The notes under the pieces are model-generated. The model was given only the letters and a program-made list of their open reading frames with translations, did not search any database and was not told the DNA's origin. This document shows positions 7,788-16,480 of a stretch of DNA of 35,497 nucleotides, in pieces. The stretch's first letter is position 1. The number at the start of each line of letters is the position of its first letter. The position numbers and the translations under genes were made by a program. Source of the DNA: an uncultured Clostridia bacterium. Lineage in GTDB: Bacteria > Bacillota > Clostridia > Oscillospirales > Acutalibacteraceae. The stretch is from positions 1 to 35,497 of the forward strand of contig CALWRP010000157.1 in NCBI GenBank assembly GCA_944383955.1. Direction: 5' to 3'.

Positions 7788-10058
7788 TTAGTGCACCGCC
7801 TCCAAATCCACAAAATTCACCGTGATGACCGTGCCCGCGGGAACCTCTGTTCCCGCCTCGATATCCTGCGTGTCGGAGACGGCGCTGCCCGTGGTGACGG
7901 CCGCGCCCGACACGCTCAGGTTCAGTCCGGCCTGCGCAATCTGGCCGTTCACCTGCGTGAGCGTCAGACCTGTGAGATCCGGGACCGTCACCGTCTGGGC
8001 GGCGCTCTCCTGATCGAGGTAGAGCACGACGGTGCCGCCCTTGGGGATGCTCTTGCCCTGCTCGGGAATCTGCGAAACGACCGTGTCGCCGGAGCCGCTG
8101 ACCTTGTATGTCAGGCCGGCGTTGCTCACCTTTGTCTGCGCGTCCTCCACGCTCAGGCCGACAACGCCGGGGGTGGAGATATCGAGCTTGGCGAGCTCCT
8201 CCTCCGTATACTTCGGCTCGATGCCGAGATACGGCAGAACCTCCGCCATCGTCTCCGCGAAGGGCGGGCCGGCGATCGCGCTGCCGAAGACCTCGCCGTT
8301 CTGCGGGACCGGCTCGTCGAAGAAGACCAGCATGATGATCTCCGGATCGTCGGCGGGCGCGTAGCCGCAGTAGGAAGCGATGTATTTCTTCTCGCCCTCG
8401 CGGCCCTCCGCGTTCCACTCGTCGATCTTCTCGGAGGTGCCGGTCTTGCCCGCGATGCGGTAGCCGGCCACGTAGCCGTTCTTGGCCGTTCCGGTGGTCG
8501 CCGTCTCCTGCAGCATGGCGCTGATTCGCGCGCTCGTGTCCTCGGAGATCACCTGCCGCTTCACGGTGGTGTCGTTCGTCATCACGATATTGCCCTCGCT
8601 GTCAATCACCTTGCTGACAACATGGGGCTGCACAAGATAACCGCCGTTCGCCACGGCCGCCGCCGCCGTGATCATCTGAATGGGCGTCACGCGGAAGGTC
8701 TGGCCGAAGGAGGACGTCGCGAGCTCGGTGGGGCCGAGCCCGTCTGCGGTATAATAGATGCTGTTGCTCTCGCCGATGAGATCGATGCCGGTTTTCGTCG
8801 CCAGGCCGAAGGCCTCAAAATACCGGTAGAAGGTGTTCGCGCCCAGCAGCTCGCCGAGCTGCATGAACACCGGGTTGCAGGAGTTGCTCAGGCCCTGGGC
8901 AAACGTTTCCGTGCCGTGGCCCGCCGTCTTCCAGCAGCCGATGCTGCGGTCCGCCACCTGATAATAGCCGCCGCAGTTAAAAGTCGTATTTTCGCTGACA
9001 AGGCCTTCCTCAATGCCCATGGCCGCCGTCACCATCTTGAAGACGGAGCCGGGGTTGTAGGTGTCGCTGATGCACTTGTTTCTCCACTGCTTTTCCTGGG
9101 CGGTGCGGATCGCCTGGGAGCGCTCCTCCTGATGCTCCTCGTCGTCCGGGATGGCGGCGATAGCCGCCAGATCGGCCTCGTCCGTGATGGTGTAGGGGTC
9201 GTTCGGGTCATAGTCGCCCTTGACCGTCATCGCCAGAATCTCGCCGGTGTTGACGTTCATCACGATGCCGCAGGCGCGGTTTCTGGCCTGGCAGCTCTCT
9301 GCGGCCGCGGCCACGCTCTTCTCCAGGAAGTGCTGCACCACCTCGTCGATCGTCAGCACGATGCTGTAGCCGTCCTGAGCCTCGACAAGCTGCTCATACT
9401 GGAACGGCATGTCGATGCCGCGGGCGTTTTTCGCCGTGACGAGCTTGCCCGGCGTGCCGGAGAGATATTCGTTGTAGGACGCCTCGACGCCCGTGACGCC
9501 CTGGTTCTCGCTGTTGGTAAAACCGAGCACGCTCGAGGCGAAGGCGCCGTAAGGATAATAGCGCTTGTAGTCGGGCTCGAGAAGAATGGCGTTGCCGAGG
9601 TTGAGCGTCGACTTGAGCTCGAGAATCTGATCCTTGAGGTCTGTCTCCACCTTTGTCTTGACGACGGCATAATACGTCTGCTTTTCCATCAGCGCGCGCA
9701 CGTCGGCAACCTCCAGGTCGAGAATGGAGGCAAGCCCCGCGGCGATCTCATCCTGAACGGTGTCTCTGCCCTTATCCTCGACGAGCTCCTTGCGGATGTA
9801 GTTCGGATCGAGAACCACCTTCCAGACGTCCGCGCTGGTGGCCAGCACCTTCATGTTGCAGTCGTAGATGGTGCCGCGCTTGGCGGAAAGAGAGGTGTCC
9901 TGCGTCTGCTGGTTGACGGCGCGCGTCTGCAGCTCCTCCCCCTCGATGATCTGCAGGCGGAAGAGGCTGACCACGATGCTACCGAAGCCTCCCACAATCA
10001 GAACCAACAACACGATAATTGTGCGCCGCCACATGCGGACGGTCGTTCCCTTGGCCAT
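7788..10058 (-). CDS. ftsI: Class B penicillin-binding protein with two PASTA domains (FtsI/PbpB/SpoVD type)
   Basis: Septal peptidoglycan DD-transpeptidase, partner of FtsW. 756 aa: short cytoplasmic end, membrane span at about 12-33, dimerisation domain to about 230, transpeptidase domain with SVFK (Ser338 nucleophile, Lys341), SCN at 393-395 and KTG at 538-540, then two PASTA repeats (about 628-684 and 688-750). The ATG at 10058 (MAKGTTVRMWRR) is chosen because it gives the standard short N terminus; its Shine-Dalgarno is weak (GGGGA, about 12 nt away), and an in-frame TTG at 10112 lies inside a palindrome. A vegetative division PBP and the sporulation PBP SpoVD cannot be told apart here. 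It is the only transpeptidase gene in the cluster, so it may serve both roles. Confidence 0.95.
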   Translation of the reverse strand: MAKGTTVRMWRRTIIVLLVLIVGGFGSIVVSLFRLQIIEGEELQTRAVNQQTQDTSLSAKRGTIYDCNMKVLATSADVWKVVLDPNYIRKELVEDKGRDTVQDEIAAGLASILDLEVADVRALMEKQTYYAVVKTKVETDLKDQILELKSTLNLGNAILLEPDYKRYYPYGAFASSVLGFTNSENQGVTGVEASYNEYLSGTPGKLVTAKNARGIDMPFQYEQLVEAQDGYSIVLTIDEVVQHFLEKSVAAAAESCQARNRACGIVMNVNTGEILAMTVKGDYDPNDPYTITDEADLAAIAAIPDDEEHQEERSQAIRTAQEKQWRNKCISDTYNPGSVFKMVTAAMGIEEGLVSENTTFNCGGYYQVADRSIGCWKTAGHGTETFAQGLSNSCNPVFMQLGELLGANTFYRYFEAFGLATKTGIDLIGESNSIYYTADGLGPTELATSSFGQTFRVTPIQMITAAAAVANGGYLVQPHVVSKVIDSEGNIVMTNDTTVKRQVISEDTSARISAMLQETATTGTAKNGYVAGYRIAGKTGTSEKIDEWNAEGREGEKKYIASYCGYAPADDPEIIMLVFFDEPVPQNGEVFGSAIAGPPFAETMAEVLPYLGIEPKYTEEELAKLDISTPGVVGLSVEDAQTKVSNAGLTYKVSGSGDTVVSQIPEQGKSIPKGGTVVLYLDQESAAQTVTVPDLTGLTLTQVNGQIAQAGLNLSVSGAAVTTGSAVSDTQDIEAGTEVPAGTVITVNFVDLEAVH

Positions 10059-10095
10059 ACTGCTGCTTTCCCCGCCTTTCCGGTTTCCGTGGATG

Positions 10096-10138
10096 AGAAA
10101 AATGGAAGTCAAGATGTTCTCTTAACTTCCATTTTTCT
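10096..10138 (-). terminator. Perfect 14-bp palindrome between ftsL and the PBP gene (attenuator candidate)
   Basis: AGAAAAATGGAAGT (10096-10109) and its exact reverse complement (10125-10138) flank a 15-nt loop. Either strand reads a stem ending in CCATTTTT, the form of a bidirectional intrinsic terminator, although the T run is inside the arm. It lies 38 nt upstream of the PBP start, inside the dcw operon. The flanking spacer is AT-rich. Confidence 0.5.
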
Positions 10139-10224
10139 TCCTTCCAAACAATTCTATCTCAACATTACAAAAAACGGTATTTTATACTTATTGAGAAGGG
10201 CCGCCGATTATGCCTTGAGCCGTC

Positions 10225-10722
10225 TCAGCCGAGCAGATGGAGAAGCCAGCTCCAGATCTGGTCGAGAAGGCTCTGCTCGCCGACGCTCTGCAGAACGGTT
10301 CCCTCGTCCCCCTGCGCCGTGGTGATGTACTCCACCTGGCTCTTCTCCGCCTTGCGCATGCCGAGGTTCTGCTCTGCGTACGCCTCCACCGAGTCGATGG
10401 AGAGCAGGGCGTCAGACTTCATCTGCAGCTGCGTATAGAGGCTCTCGCTCTCGGAGATGGCCTGCTCCGTGCTGTTGATGCTGTCCGTCAGCTCCGTGAG
10501 CTGAACCTGACCGTAGACGAGGCTGCCGACGGTGGCGAGAATCACCGCGAACATCGCCAGGCGGGAGAGCAGGCGCACCGGGTGCAGCTGCGGCCTCGCG
10601 TTTTTCTCGAGCTGTTCCTTCGGGAGCTGGATAATATTGTTCTTCTGGACCTCTGCCGCCTGCTCCCTTTGCTTGGGCTCAAACCGAGAAAAATCATACG
10701 CGGTATTATTCTGCATTGCCAT
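10225..10722 (-). CDS. ftsL: Cell division protein FtsL (septum formation initiator-like)
   Basis: Small bitopic divisome protein that forms a coiled-coil complex with FtsQ/DivIB and DivIC/FtsB. 165 aa: hydrophilic cytoplasmic part of about 50 residues, membrane span about 51-70 (RLAMFAVILATVGSLVYG), then a heptad-rich helix (QLTELTDSINSTEQAISESESLY) and the AEQNLGMRKAEKSQVEYI segment typical of FtsL/DivIC. The ATG at 10722 (MAMQNNTAYDF) is preceded by GGGAGGG at 8 nt; 35 upstream codons of open frame are not needed. Placed between rsmH and the PBP gene, the standard location. The sequence family is divergent, so position carries much of the call. Confidence 0.88.
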   Translation of the reverse strand: MAMQNNTAYDFSRFEPKQREQAAEVQKNNIIQLPKEQLEKNARPQLHPVRLLSRLAMFAVILATVGSLVYGQVQLTELTDSINSTEQAISESESLYTQLQMKSDALLSIDSVEAYAEQNLGMRKAEKSQVEYITTAQGDEGTVLQSVGEQSLLDQIWSWLLHLLG

Positions 10723-10823
10723 GCTGCCATTCCCTCCCTGTGGGTCTTGCGGCCGCTCTCCCCCGCGGGAAAGAGACCGGATTTCATGAGAAAACGATGA
10801 GGCTGTCAAAATCGCGCCGTCCC

Positions 10824-11771
<948 letters not shown>

Positions 11772-11788
11772 GGGACCTCCCTCCGCCG

Positions 11789-12208
11789 TCAGAGCTCAAG
11801 GTCATCCATCGCCTCGGCGATGGCTTCCTCGGTCAGATCCGAGTTGAACTTCTTCCAGCTCGCGGCATCCCAGATCTCCGCGCGGCGCGAAGCGCCGATG
11901 AAGGCCACGTCCTTTGTCAGGCCGGCGTGGTCGCGCAGATGCTGCGGCAGCAGGATTCTGCCCTGCTTGTCCGGCTCCACCTCGGCGGCGCCGGAGAAGA
12001 AGAAGCGCTGCAGGCCGCGCGCCTTGCTGATCGGCATGGACATGATCTTCTCCTGGAGCTTGTCCCACTCCGCGGGAGACAAAACAAAGAGGCAGCCGTC
12101 CAGGCCCTTTGTGACATAGAAACGCTCCCCCAAGTCCTCGCGGAACTTGGAAGGAACAATCACGCGGCCCTTCGGGTCGATATTATGTTGGTATTCGCCT
12201 ATCAACAT
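11789..12208 (-). CDS. mraZ: Transcriptional regulator MraZ
   Basis: Ring-forming DNA-binding protein with two AbrB/SpoVT-like halves; in Escherichia coli and Mycoplasma it controls its own dcw operon through direct repeats. 139 aa. Both half-motifs are intact: [21 protein letters not shown] near residue 4 and [18 protein letters not shown] in the middle. The ATG at 12208 (MLIGEYQHN) is chosen by family alignment. It lacks a Shine-Dalgarno; instead a hairpin ends 5 nt before it. In-frame GTG codons at 12232 (AAAAGGG 6 nt upstream) and 12262 are alternatives that would add 8 or 18 residues. First gene of the dcw operon. Confidence 0.96.
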   Translation of the reverse strand: MLIGEYQHNIDPKGRVIVPSKFREDLGERFYVTKGLDGCLFVLSPAEWDKLQEKIMSMPISKARGLQRFFFSGAAEVEPDKQGRILLPQHLRDHAGLTKDVAFIGASRRAEIWDAASWKKFNSDLTEEAIAEAMDDLEL

Positions 12209-12212
12209 AATA

Positions 12213-12245
12213 AAAAGGGTGGGGCTCCACACGAAAAACCCTTTT
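12213..12245 (-). promoter_or_regulatory. Hairpin in mraZ leader over the translation start region
   Basis: AAAAGGGT (plus-strand complement 12238-12245) pairs exactly with ACCCTTTT (12213-12220) around a 17-nt loop that itself holds GTGG/CCAC. The 3' arm ends in TTTTT and stops 5 nt before the mraZ ATG. It could hide the start, act as a weak attenuator, or explain the missing Shine-Dalgarno if the true start is the GTG inside the loop. Confidence 0.5.
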
Positions 12246-12254
12246 GTGGAACTA

Positions 12255-12275
12255 TCCCCCACTTTCCTCCACTTG
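12255..12275 (-). promoter_or_regulatory. MraZ-type operator: two 10-bp direct repeats
   Basis: On the minus strand CAAGTGGAGG is followed directly by AAAGTGGGGG. This matches the 10-bp periodic AAAGTGG / TGGG repeats bound by MraZ in Mycoplasma and Escherichia coli. The repeats lie about 5-25 nt downstream of the predicted transcription start, between the promoter and mraZ. A third, degenerate unit (TAGTTCCAC) may follow. Confidence 0.7.
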
Positions 12276-12286
12276 TAATGATTATG

Positions 12287-12315
12287 ATTATACTCGATTT
12301 ATTACAGAATTGCAA
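12287..12315 (-). promoter_or_regulatory. Sigma-A promoter of the mraZ/dcw operon
   Basis: Minus strand TTGCAA (12310-12315), exactly 17 nt, TATAAT (12287-12292). Predicted start near 12280, giving a leader of about 70 nt that contains the MraZ boxes and a hairpin. It sits downstream of the strong terminator that ends the previous operon. Confidence 0.8.
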
Positions 12316-12391
12316 CCAGAAGATTTCAATTATGTCAACCTTTTTTCGAGCACTTTCCCAGGATCAGCGGAGTAAAATCCATATTATGTGA

Positions 12392-12439
12392 AAATCCTCC
12401 TCTCTGCATACCATATCTTGTATGCAGGGAGGAGGATTT
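12392..12439 (-). terminator. Strong terminator ending the uvrC-rsmD-coaD block
   Basis: 19-nt arms (AAATCCTCCTCTCTGCATA and its complement with one wobble pair) and a 10-nt loop. On the minus strand the stem is followed by TTTTCAC. It lies about 60 nt after the stop of the coiled-coil gene and just before the mraZ promoter. A separate 18-bp AT palindrome, TACAAAAAATTTTTTGTA, occupies 12451-12468. Confidence 0.85.
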
Positions 12440-12496
12440 GGGGGTTCCTGTACAAAAAATTTTTTGTAATTTCCAGCAAATGACAGCTCTTCCGCC

Positions 12497-12973
12497 TCAG
12501 TTCTGGCCGGAACGAAGGGTGGATTTGATCTCCTGGCGCGTCTTGCGCAGCTCCGCGAGGTTGGCGGCCAGCCCTTCGTCCGTGCGGCGCATCAGATCGT
12601 CGATGTATTCGTTCGACGCCTTGCGCATCTCGCGGGACCTCGCCTGCGCCTGAGCGAGCATCTCGTTGGCCTTCTGCTGCGCCTGGCGGACGATCTCGTC
12701 CTGGTTCACCATCGCGCGGGCGCGCTCCTCGGCCACACGCACGATCGTCTCGGCCTCGCGCCTGGCGTCGTCGATGATCTGCTTTCTGTCCGCCACAATC
12801 GCCTTGGCCTGGCGGATCTCCTGCGGCATCGCCTCGCGGATCTCCCCGAGAATCTCGCGGACCTCCTCCACGTCGAGCATCGCGCGGCCGCGGCTGAGCG
12901 GAAAGTTCCACGCCTTCTCCACAATATCGCTGAGCTCCTCCAGAAGCTCGTCCACACTCACATTATCCGTCAT
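12497..12973 (-). CDS. DivIVA-like coiled-coil protein of unknown function
   Basis: 158 aa, mostly one long helix: VDELLEELSDIVEKAWNFPLSRGRAMLDVEEVREIL at the N terminus, then a heptad-rich Gln/Ala/Arg/Glu stretch (AQQKANEMLAQAQARSREMRK) to residue about 130. No membrane span or signal. Such proteins are often annotated in Clostridia as ATPase-like or ATP synthase subunit b-like because of the coiled coil, which is not a functional match. The N-terminal helical layout recalls DivIVA-family proteins but the characteristic DivIVA motif is not clear. The ATG at 12973 has GGAGG at 8 nt and the gene follows the coaD stop by 1 nt, so it is co-transcribed with coaD and rsmD. A role in polarity or division is only inference from shape and position. 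Confidence 0.85.
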   Translation of the reverse strand: MTDNVSVDELLEELSDIVEKAWNFPLSRGRAMLDVEEVREILGEIREAMPQEIRQAKAIVADRKQIIDDARREAETIVRVAEERARAMVNQDEIVRQAQQKANEMLAQAQARSREMRKASNEYIDDLMRRTDEGLAANLAELRKTRQEIKSTLRSGQN

Positions 12974-12974
12974 G

Positions 12975-13463
12975 TCAGTTTCCTCCCTTGCACAGTCGCT
13001 GCTGAATATCGCTCAGAATACAGGCCGGGACAAACGACGAGATGTCGCCGCCGAAGCTCGCGATATCCTTAATCATGCTGGAGCTGAGATACATATTCTG
13101 CGCCTGCGTGGTGAGGAACATGGTTTCCAGCTCGCTGTTCAGCTTCTGATTGATCAGAGCCATCTGGAATTCATACTCAAAATCCGAGACGGCGCGCAGG
13201 CCCTTGACAATGGCGCAGGCGCCGCGCTTTCTCGCCAGATCGGCCAAAAAGCCGTCGAAGCCGATAACCTCCACGCTCTCCATCTCCGCCGTCGCCTTCT
13301 TCAGCAGCGCGACACGTTCCTCGAGCGTAAAGGCCGTCTTCTTGGCGGGATTGACCATCACCGCGACGATAACCTTGTCAAATATTTTGGAGGCGCGCCG
13401 GATGATGTCCATATGACCGAGCGTAACCGGATCGAAGCTTCCGGGGCAAATCGCTGTTTTCAT
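12975..13463 (-). CDS. coaD: Phosphopantetheine adenylyltransferase CoaD
   Basis: Transfers AMP from ATP to 4'-phosphopantetheine, the penultimate step of coenzyme A synthesis. 162 aa, normal length. Nucleotidyltransferase motif TLGH at residues 14-17 within PGSFDPVTLGHMDII; KGLRAVSDFEYEFQMA carries the substrate-binding Arg; YLSSSMIKDI is the ISST-x-x-R-like C-terminal motif in its Firmicutes form. The ATG at 13463 overlaps the rsmD stop by 4 nt (ATGA), implying translational coupling. The rsmD-coaD pair is conserved in Firmicutes; in Bacillus ylbJ often follows, but here ylbJ is about 19 kb away. Confidence 0.98.
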   Translation of the reverse strand: MKTAICPGSFDPVTLGHMDIIRRASKIFDKVIVAVMVNPAKKTAFTLEERVALLKKATAEMESVEVIGFDGFLADLARKRGACAIVKGLRAVSDFEYEFQMALINQKLNSELETMFLTTQAQNMYLSSSMIKDIASFGGDISSFVPACILSDIQQRLCKGGN

Positions 13464-14020
13464 GCGGGATCCCGCCCTTCCTCCGCCTGACGGCGGTATA
13501 ATGTAACCATGATTTTCCCGTACTTGCGGGAACGGTACTGCGAAAAGAGGCCCACCGATTCCGGGAGCGCCTCGTCTGTGGGGTGCTCGCAGAGAATGGT
13601 GCCGCCGGGATTCATGCAGGCCGCCACCAGCGGCAGAGCCTTCTGCAAAAGGCCGGCCCGGTAGGGCGGATCGAGAAAGGCCAGATCGAACCGCTCCCGG
13701 CAGGAGGAGAGGTAGGAGGCGAAATCCCCCTGCACGAGCCGCGCCCTGTCGCGCAGGCCTGTGGCGGTCAGATTCTTCTCCGCGACGGCGAGAGAGCTTC
13801 TGGCCGCGTCCACCAGCACGGCGTGCGCCGCTCCTCGGCTGAGCGCCTCGACGGCCAGCTGGCCGGAGCCGGCGAACAGATCGAGCACCTGCCTGCCCTC
13901 TATTTCAAACTGAATCGCGCTGAACATGGCCTCCTTGACCTTGTCCGTGGTCGGGCGCACGCTCTCCCCCTCCAGGGTGATGAGCCGCCGCCCTCTCGCG
14001 CTTCCGGTAATCACTCGCAT
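13460..14020 (-). CDS. rsmD: 16S rRNA (guanine(966)-N(2))-methyltransferase RsmD
   Basis: SAM-dependent N2-methylation of G966 of 16S rRNA in the assembled 30S subunit. 186 aa. Motifs: MRVITGSARGRRLIT, RPTTDKVKEAMFSAI, SAM loop DLFAGSGQLAVEALSRGA (about 47-64), and the catalytic NPPY-type motif present as FLDPPY near residue 115, followed by CEHP. The ATG at 14020 has GGAGG at about 8 nt. Overlaps coaD by 4 nt and follows uvrC by 83 nt with no clear terminator between them. Confidence 0.97.
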   Translation of the reverse strand: MRVITGSARGRRLITLEGESVRPTTDKVKEAMFSAIQFEIEGRQVLDLFAGSGQLAVEALSRGAAHAVLVDAARSSLAVAEKNLTATGLRDRARLVQGDFASYLSSCRERFDLAFLDPPYRAGLLQKALPLVAACMNPGGTILCEHPTDEALPESVGLFSQYRSRKYGKIMVTLYRRQAEEGRDPA

Positions 14021-14103
14021 AGGCTGTTCCTCCGCGCGCCGCCGGAGATTGCGGGAAGGCCCGCTCTGCGCCGCGCTTTTTTGCTGTTCTATTATCCCAT
14101 CAA

Positions 14104-15972
14104 TCAGGTTTCCTTGTCAAGTGCGGTTTTCTCCTCCGGATGGAAGGCGTCATAGACGGCGCGGGCCGCCGGCTTCGTCATGTGAGGGGCGGCCTCAAGC
14201 TCCGCGAGATCGGCGCTCTGGATGGCGGAGACGGTGCGGAAGTGGCGCAAAAGCGCCTTCGCGCGCGTCGGGCCGACGCCGGGGATCTCCAGCAGGGAGG
14301 AACCGATGACGGCCTTTTTCCTTCTCTGGCGGTGATAGCCGATGGCAAAGCGGTGCACCTCCTCCTGAATCGCGCCGACAAGGGTGAAGGCGGCGCGGTG
14401 CGAATGGATGGAGATCTCTCCGCCGTCGAGCGCGATGGCGCGGGTGCGGTGCTTGTCGTCCTTCACCATGCCGAAGAGAGGAATCCCGCCGAGCCCCATC
14501 GATTCGAGCACAGGCTTCACCGCCGCCACGTGCCCCTTGCCGCCGTCGAGCAGGATGAGATCCGGCAGCCTGCCGAAGCCCTCTCCGCTGTCCTTCTGGC
14601 GGAAATATTCCTGAAAGCGGCGGGAGATGACCTCCCGCATGGAGGCATAGTCGTCCTGGCCCTCGACCGATTTGATGGAGAACTTGCGGTAGGCGCTCTT
14701 GAGCGGCCGGCCGTCCTCAAAGACGACCATGCCCGCGACGTTCTCGCCTCCCGCGAGGTTGCTGATATCGTACGACTCGATATAGGCCGGGGGCTTCTCA
14801 AGGCCGAGCAGCCGAGCGAGCTCGTCGAGGGCAGAAGCCTCCCGGCCGGTGCGGCCCGTGGACTGGGCCACCTGTTCCGCCGCGTTGCTGCGGCACATCT
14901 CGAGGATGTCCTTCTGCTCGCCGCGCTGCGGGATGGAAAGCGTCACCCTGCGGCCGGCCTTTTCCGAGAGCCAGCGCGCGATCAGCTCCATCGAGGCGGC
15001 GGGGCCGTCGAGGGAAATGCGGGGCGGAATGCGGTCGCGCATTGAATAATAGCGCTCGAGAAACTCCGCGCGGGCCGACTTGGCGTCGCCGATGTCGCTC
15101 AGCAGGAAGGTCTCGCGGTCGCAGAGCCTGCCCTGCTGGAAACGGAACACCTCGAAGCAGGCGTTCGACGGGCCCTGCGCCAGGGCGATCACGTCCTGCT
15201 CCTGCACGCGCGCCGCCACCACCTTCTGCCGCTCGCGGAGCTTTTTGACCGCCTCGAGGCGGTCGCGGATGCGGGCGGCACGTTCAAACTCGAGCGCCTC
15301 CGCCGCCTCGTTCATGCGCTCGGTGAGCAGCCGCACGCTGTTGCCGCTGCCGCCGCGCAGAAAATCGACGGCCTCGCGCACAATCTCGTTGTATTCCTCG
15401 CAGCTGATGCCGCCGCGGCACGGCGCGCAGCACTGCTTGATATAATAGTTGAGGCAGGGCCTCGCCTTTTTGATATCCTGCGGAAAACGGCGCGTGCAGG
15501 TGGGAAGGCGGAAAATCTTCACCGTCTCGTCCACGCTCTCCTTCGTCGCCCACGAGCTCACATAAGGGCCAAGGTACGTGGCCCCGTCGTCAAGCATCTG
15601 CTTGGCCTGCGAGATCCGCGGCCAGGCCTCGTTTGTGATGCGGATATAATGATAGCCCTTGTCATCCTTAAGCAGGATGTTATATTTGGGCGCGTGCTGC
15701 TTGATGAGGCTGCACTCCAGGACAAGAGCCTCAAATTCGCTGTCTGTGAGAATATATTCAAAATACTCGACATTGGAAACCATTTGCCGCACCTTGCGGT
15801 CGTGATGGCGCTCGCTTCCAAAATATTGGCTGACGCGGTTCTTGAGCGCTTTGGCCTTGCCGATATAGATGATTTTTCCAGTTTTATCGTGCATCAGGTA
15901 CACGCCGGGCGAAAGCGGCAGGCGCATAGCACGCGCCCGCAGCTCGCGGATATGCCGCTTCTGTTCGTCCAA
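14104..15972 (-). CDS. uvrC: Excinuclease ABC subunit UvrC (TTG start)
   Basis: Makes both incisions in nucleotide excision repair with UvrB. 622 aa, full length: GIY-YIG domain (SPGVYLMHDKTGKIIYIGKAKAL, about 21-44), the CCAPCRGG cysteine cluster near 181-188, UVR motif for UvrB binding (about 215-244), RNase H-like endonuclease core (LPDLILLDGGKGHVAAV, GMVKDDKHRTR), and C-terminal HhH pair (IPGVGPTRAKALLRHF). The start is a TTG at 15970-15972 with AAGGAGG 7 nt upstream of the gap; no upstream ATG is available. No promoter was found between the HPr terminator and uvrC, so it may depend on read-through. Confidence 0.98.
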   Translation of the reverse strand: MDEQKRHIRELRARAMRLPLSPGVYLMHDKTGKIIYIGKAKALKNRVSQYFGSERHHDRKVRQMVSNVEYFEYILTDSEFEALVLECSLIKQHAPKYNILLKDDKGYHYIRITNEAWPRISQAKQMLDDGATYLGPYVSSWATKESVDETVKIFRLPTCTRRFPQDIKKARPCLNYYIKQCCAPCRGGISCEEYNEIVREAVDFLRGGSGNSVRLLTERMNEAAEALEFERAARIRDRLEAVKKLRERQKVVAARVQEQDVIALAQGPSNACFEVFRFQQGRLCDRETFLLSDIGDAKSARAEFLERYYSMRDRIPPRISLDGPAASMELIARWLSEKAGRRVTLSIPQRGEQKDILEMCRSNAAEQVAQSTGRTGREASALDELARLLGLEKPPAYIESYDISNLAGGENVAGMVVFEDGRPLKSAYRKFSIKSVEGQDDYASMREVISRRFQEYFRQKDSGEGFGRLPDLILLDGGKGHVAAVKPVLESMGLGGIPLFGMVKDDKHRTRAIALDGGEISIHSHRAAFTLVGAIQEEVHRFAIGYHRQRRKKAVIGSSLLEIPGVGPTRAKALLRHFRTVSAIQSADLAELEAAPHMTKPAARAVYDAFHPEEKTALDKET

Positions 15973-16002
15973 GAAGCCCCCTCCTTTCCGTCAGTTCCGC
16001 AT

Positions 16003-16065
16003 AGAAAAGGAAAAAGGCCGTCTCCTTCGCGCGCGGCCCGCACCGGCGCTGTGAGAGACAGCCTT
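16003..16065 (-). terminator. Intrinsic terminator after ptsH
   Basis: AAGGCTGTCTC pairs with GAGACGGCCTT (11 bp, one wobble) around a GC-rich 30-nt loop, followed on the minus strand by TTTTTCCTTTTC. It begins about 40 nt after the ptsH stop and ends about 30 nt before uvrC. Confidence 0.8.
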
Positions 16066-16103
16066 ATGATCTGCAGGGAAACGTTTATCCGCTGTGCGCC
16101 AAA

Positions 16104-16367
16104 TTACTCGGCGAAGCCGGACTTGACCAGCTCAACCAAGCTGCTGACAGCCTCTTCCTCGTCGGAACCATCCGCGATGATGCGAATGTTGGTGCCGCCC
16201 ACGATACCGAGGGACAGGACGCCAAGAAGGCTCTTCGCGTTGACGCGGCGCTCTTCCTTCTCAACCCAGATAGAAGACTTGAACTCATTCGCCTTCTGGA
16301 TGAAGAAGGTAGCCGGACGGGCATGCAGACCAACCTGGTTCTCAACCTTAACCTCTTTGCCACACAT
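16104..16367 (-). CDS. ptsH: HPr family phosphocarrier protein
   Basis: Phosphate shuttle of the PEP:sugar phosphotransferase system and, in Firmicutes, a cofactor of CcpA in catabolite control. 87 aa. The active-site His15 is in GLHARPA, and the HPrK/P regulatory Ser46 is in NAKSLLGVLSLG, so both phosphorylation sites are present and it is not Crh, which lacks the His. The ATG at 16367 has AGGAG about 10 nt upstream. It stands alone between its own promoter and terminator, without ptsI or an enzyme II next to it. In some Clostridia a lone HPr is used mainly for regulation; which applies here cannot be told. Confidence 0.96.
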   Translation of the reverse strand: MCGKEVKVENQVGLHARPATFFIQKANEFKSSIWVEKEERRVNAKSLLGVLSLGIVGGTNIRIIADGSDEEEAVSSLVELVKSGFAE

Positions 16368-16452
16368 TTGAAATCCACTCCTAGCTTATCAAGATTCTTT
16401 CCGCACATCCAACTGTTGCTGCTGGGACGTTCAATCTCTGCGATTTAAGGCT

Positions 16453-16480
16453 ATTATATCACAATTCAGTGCCTCGTCAA
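16453..16480 (-). promoter_or_regulatory. Sigma-A promoter of ptsH, extended -10
   Basis: Minus strand TTGACG (16475-16480), 16-nt spacer, TGA-TATAAT (-10 at 16453-16458). The 11-mer TGTGATATAAT also occurs at the phoH promoter. Confidence 0.8.

Noticed and set aside
7791-10325. 844-codon open frame on the plus strand opposite the PBP gene
   Set aside because: Antisense shadow of a clear, motif-complete PBP gene; its His/Arg/Ala-rich composition is that of GC-rich antisense frames. Similar long plus-strand frames opposite ftsW/mraY, ffh and mutS2 were dropped for the same reason.
12333-12338. Perfect TTGACA -35 upstream of the mraZ promoter (minus strand)
   Set aside because: No -10 element at 16-18 nt; the spacing leads onto the TTGCAA -35 of the better promoter.
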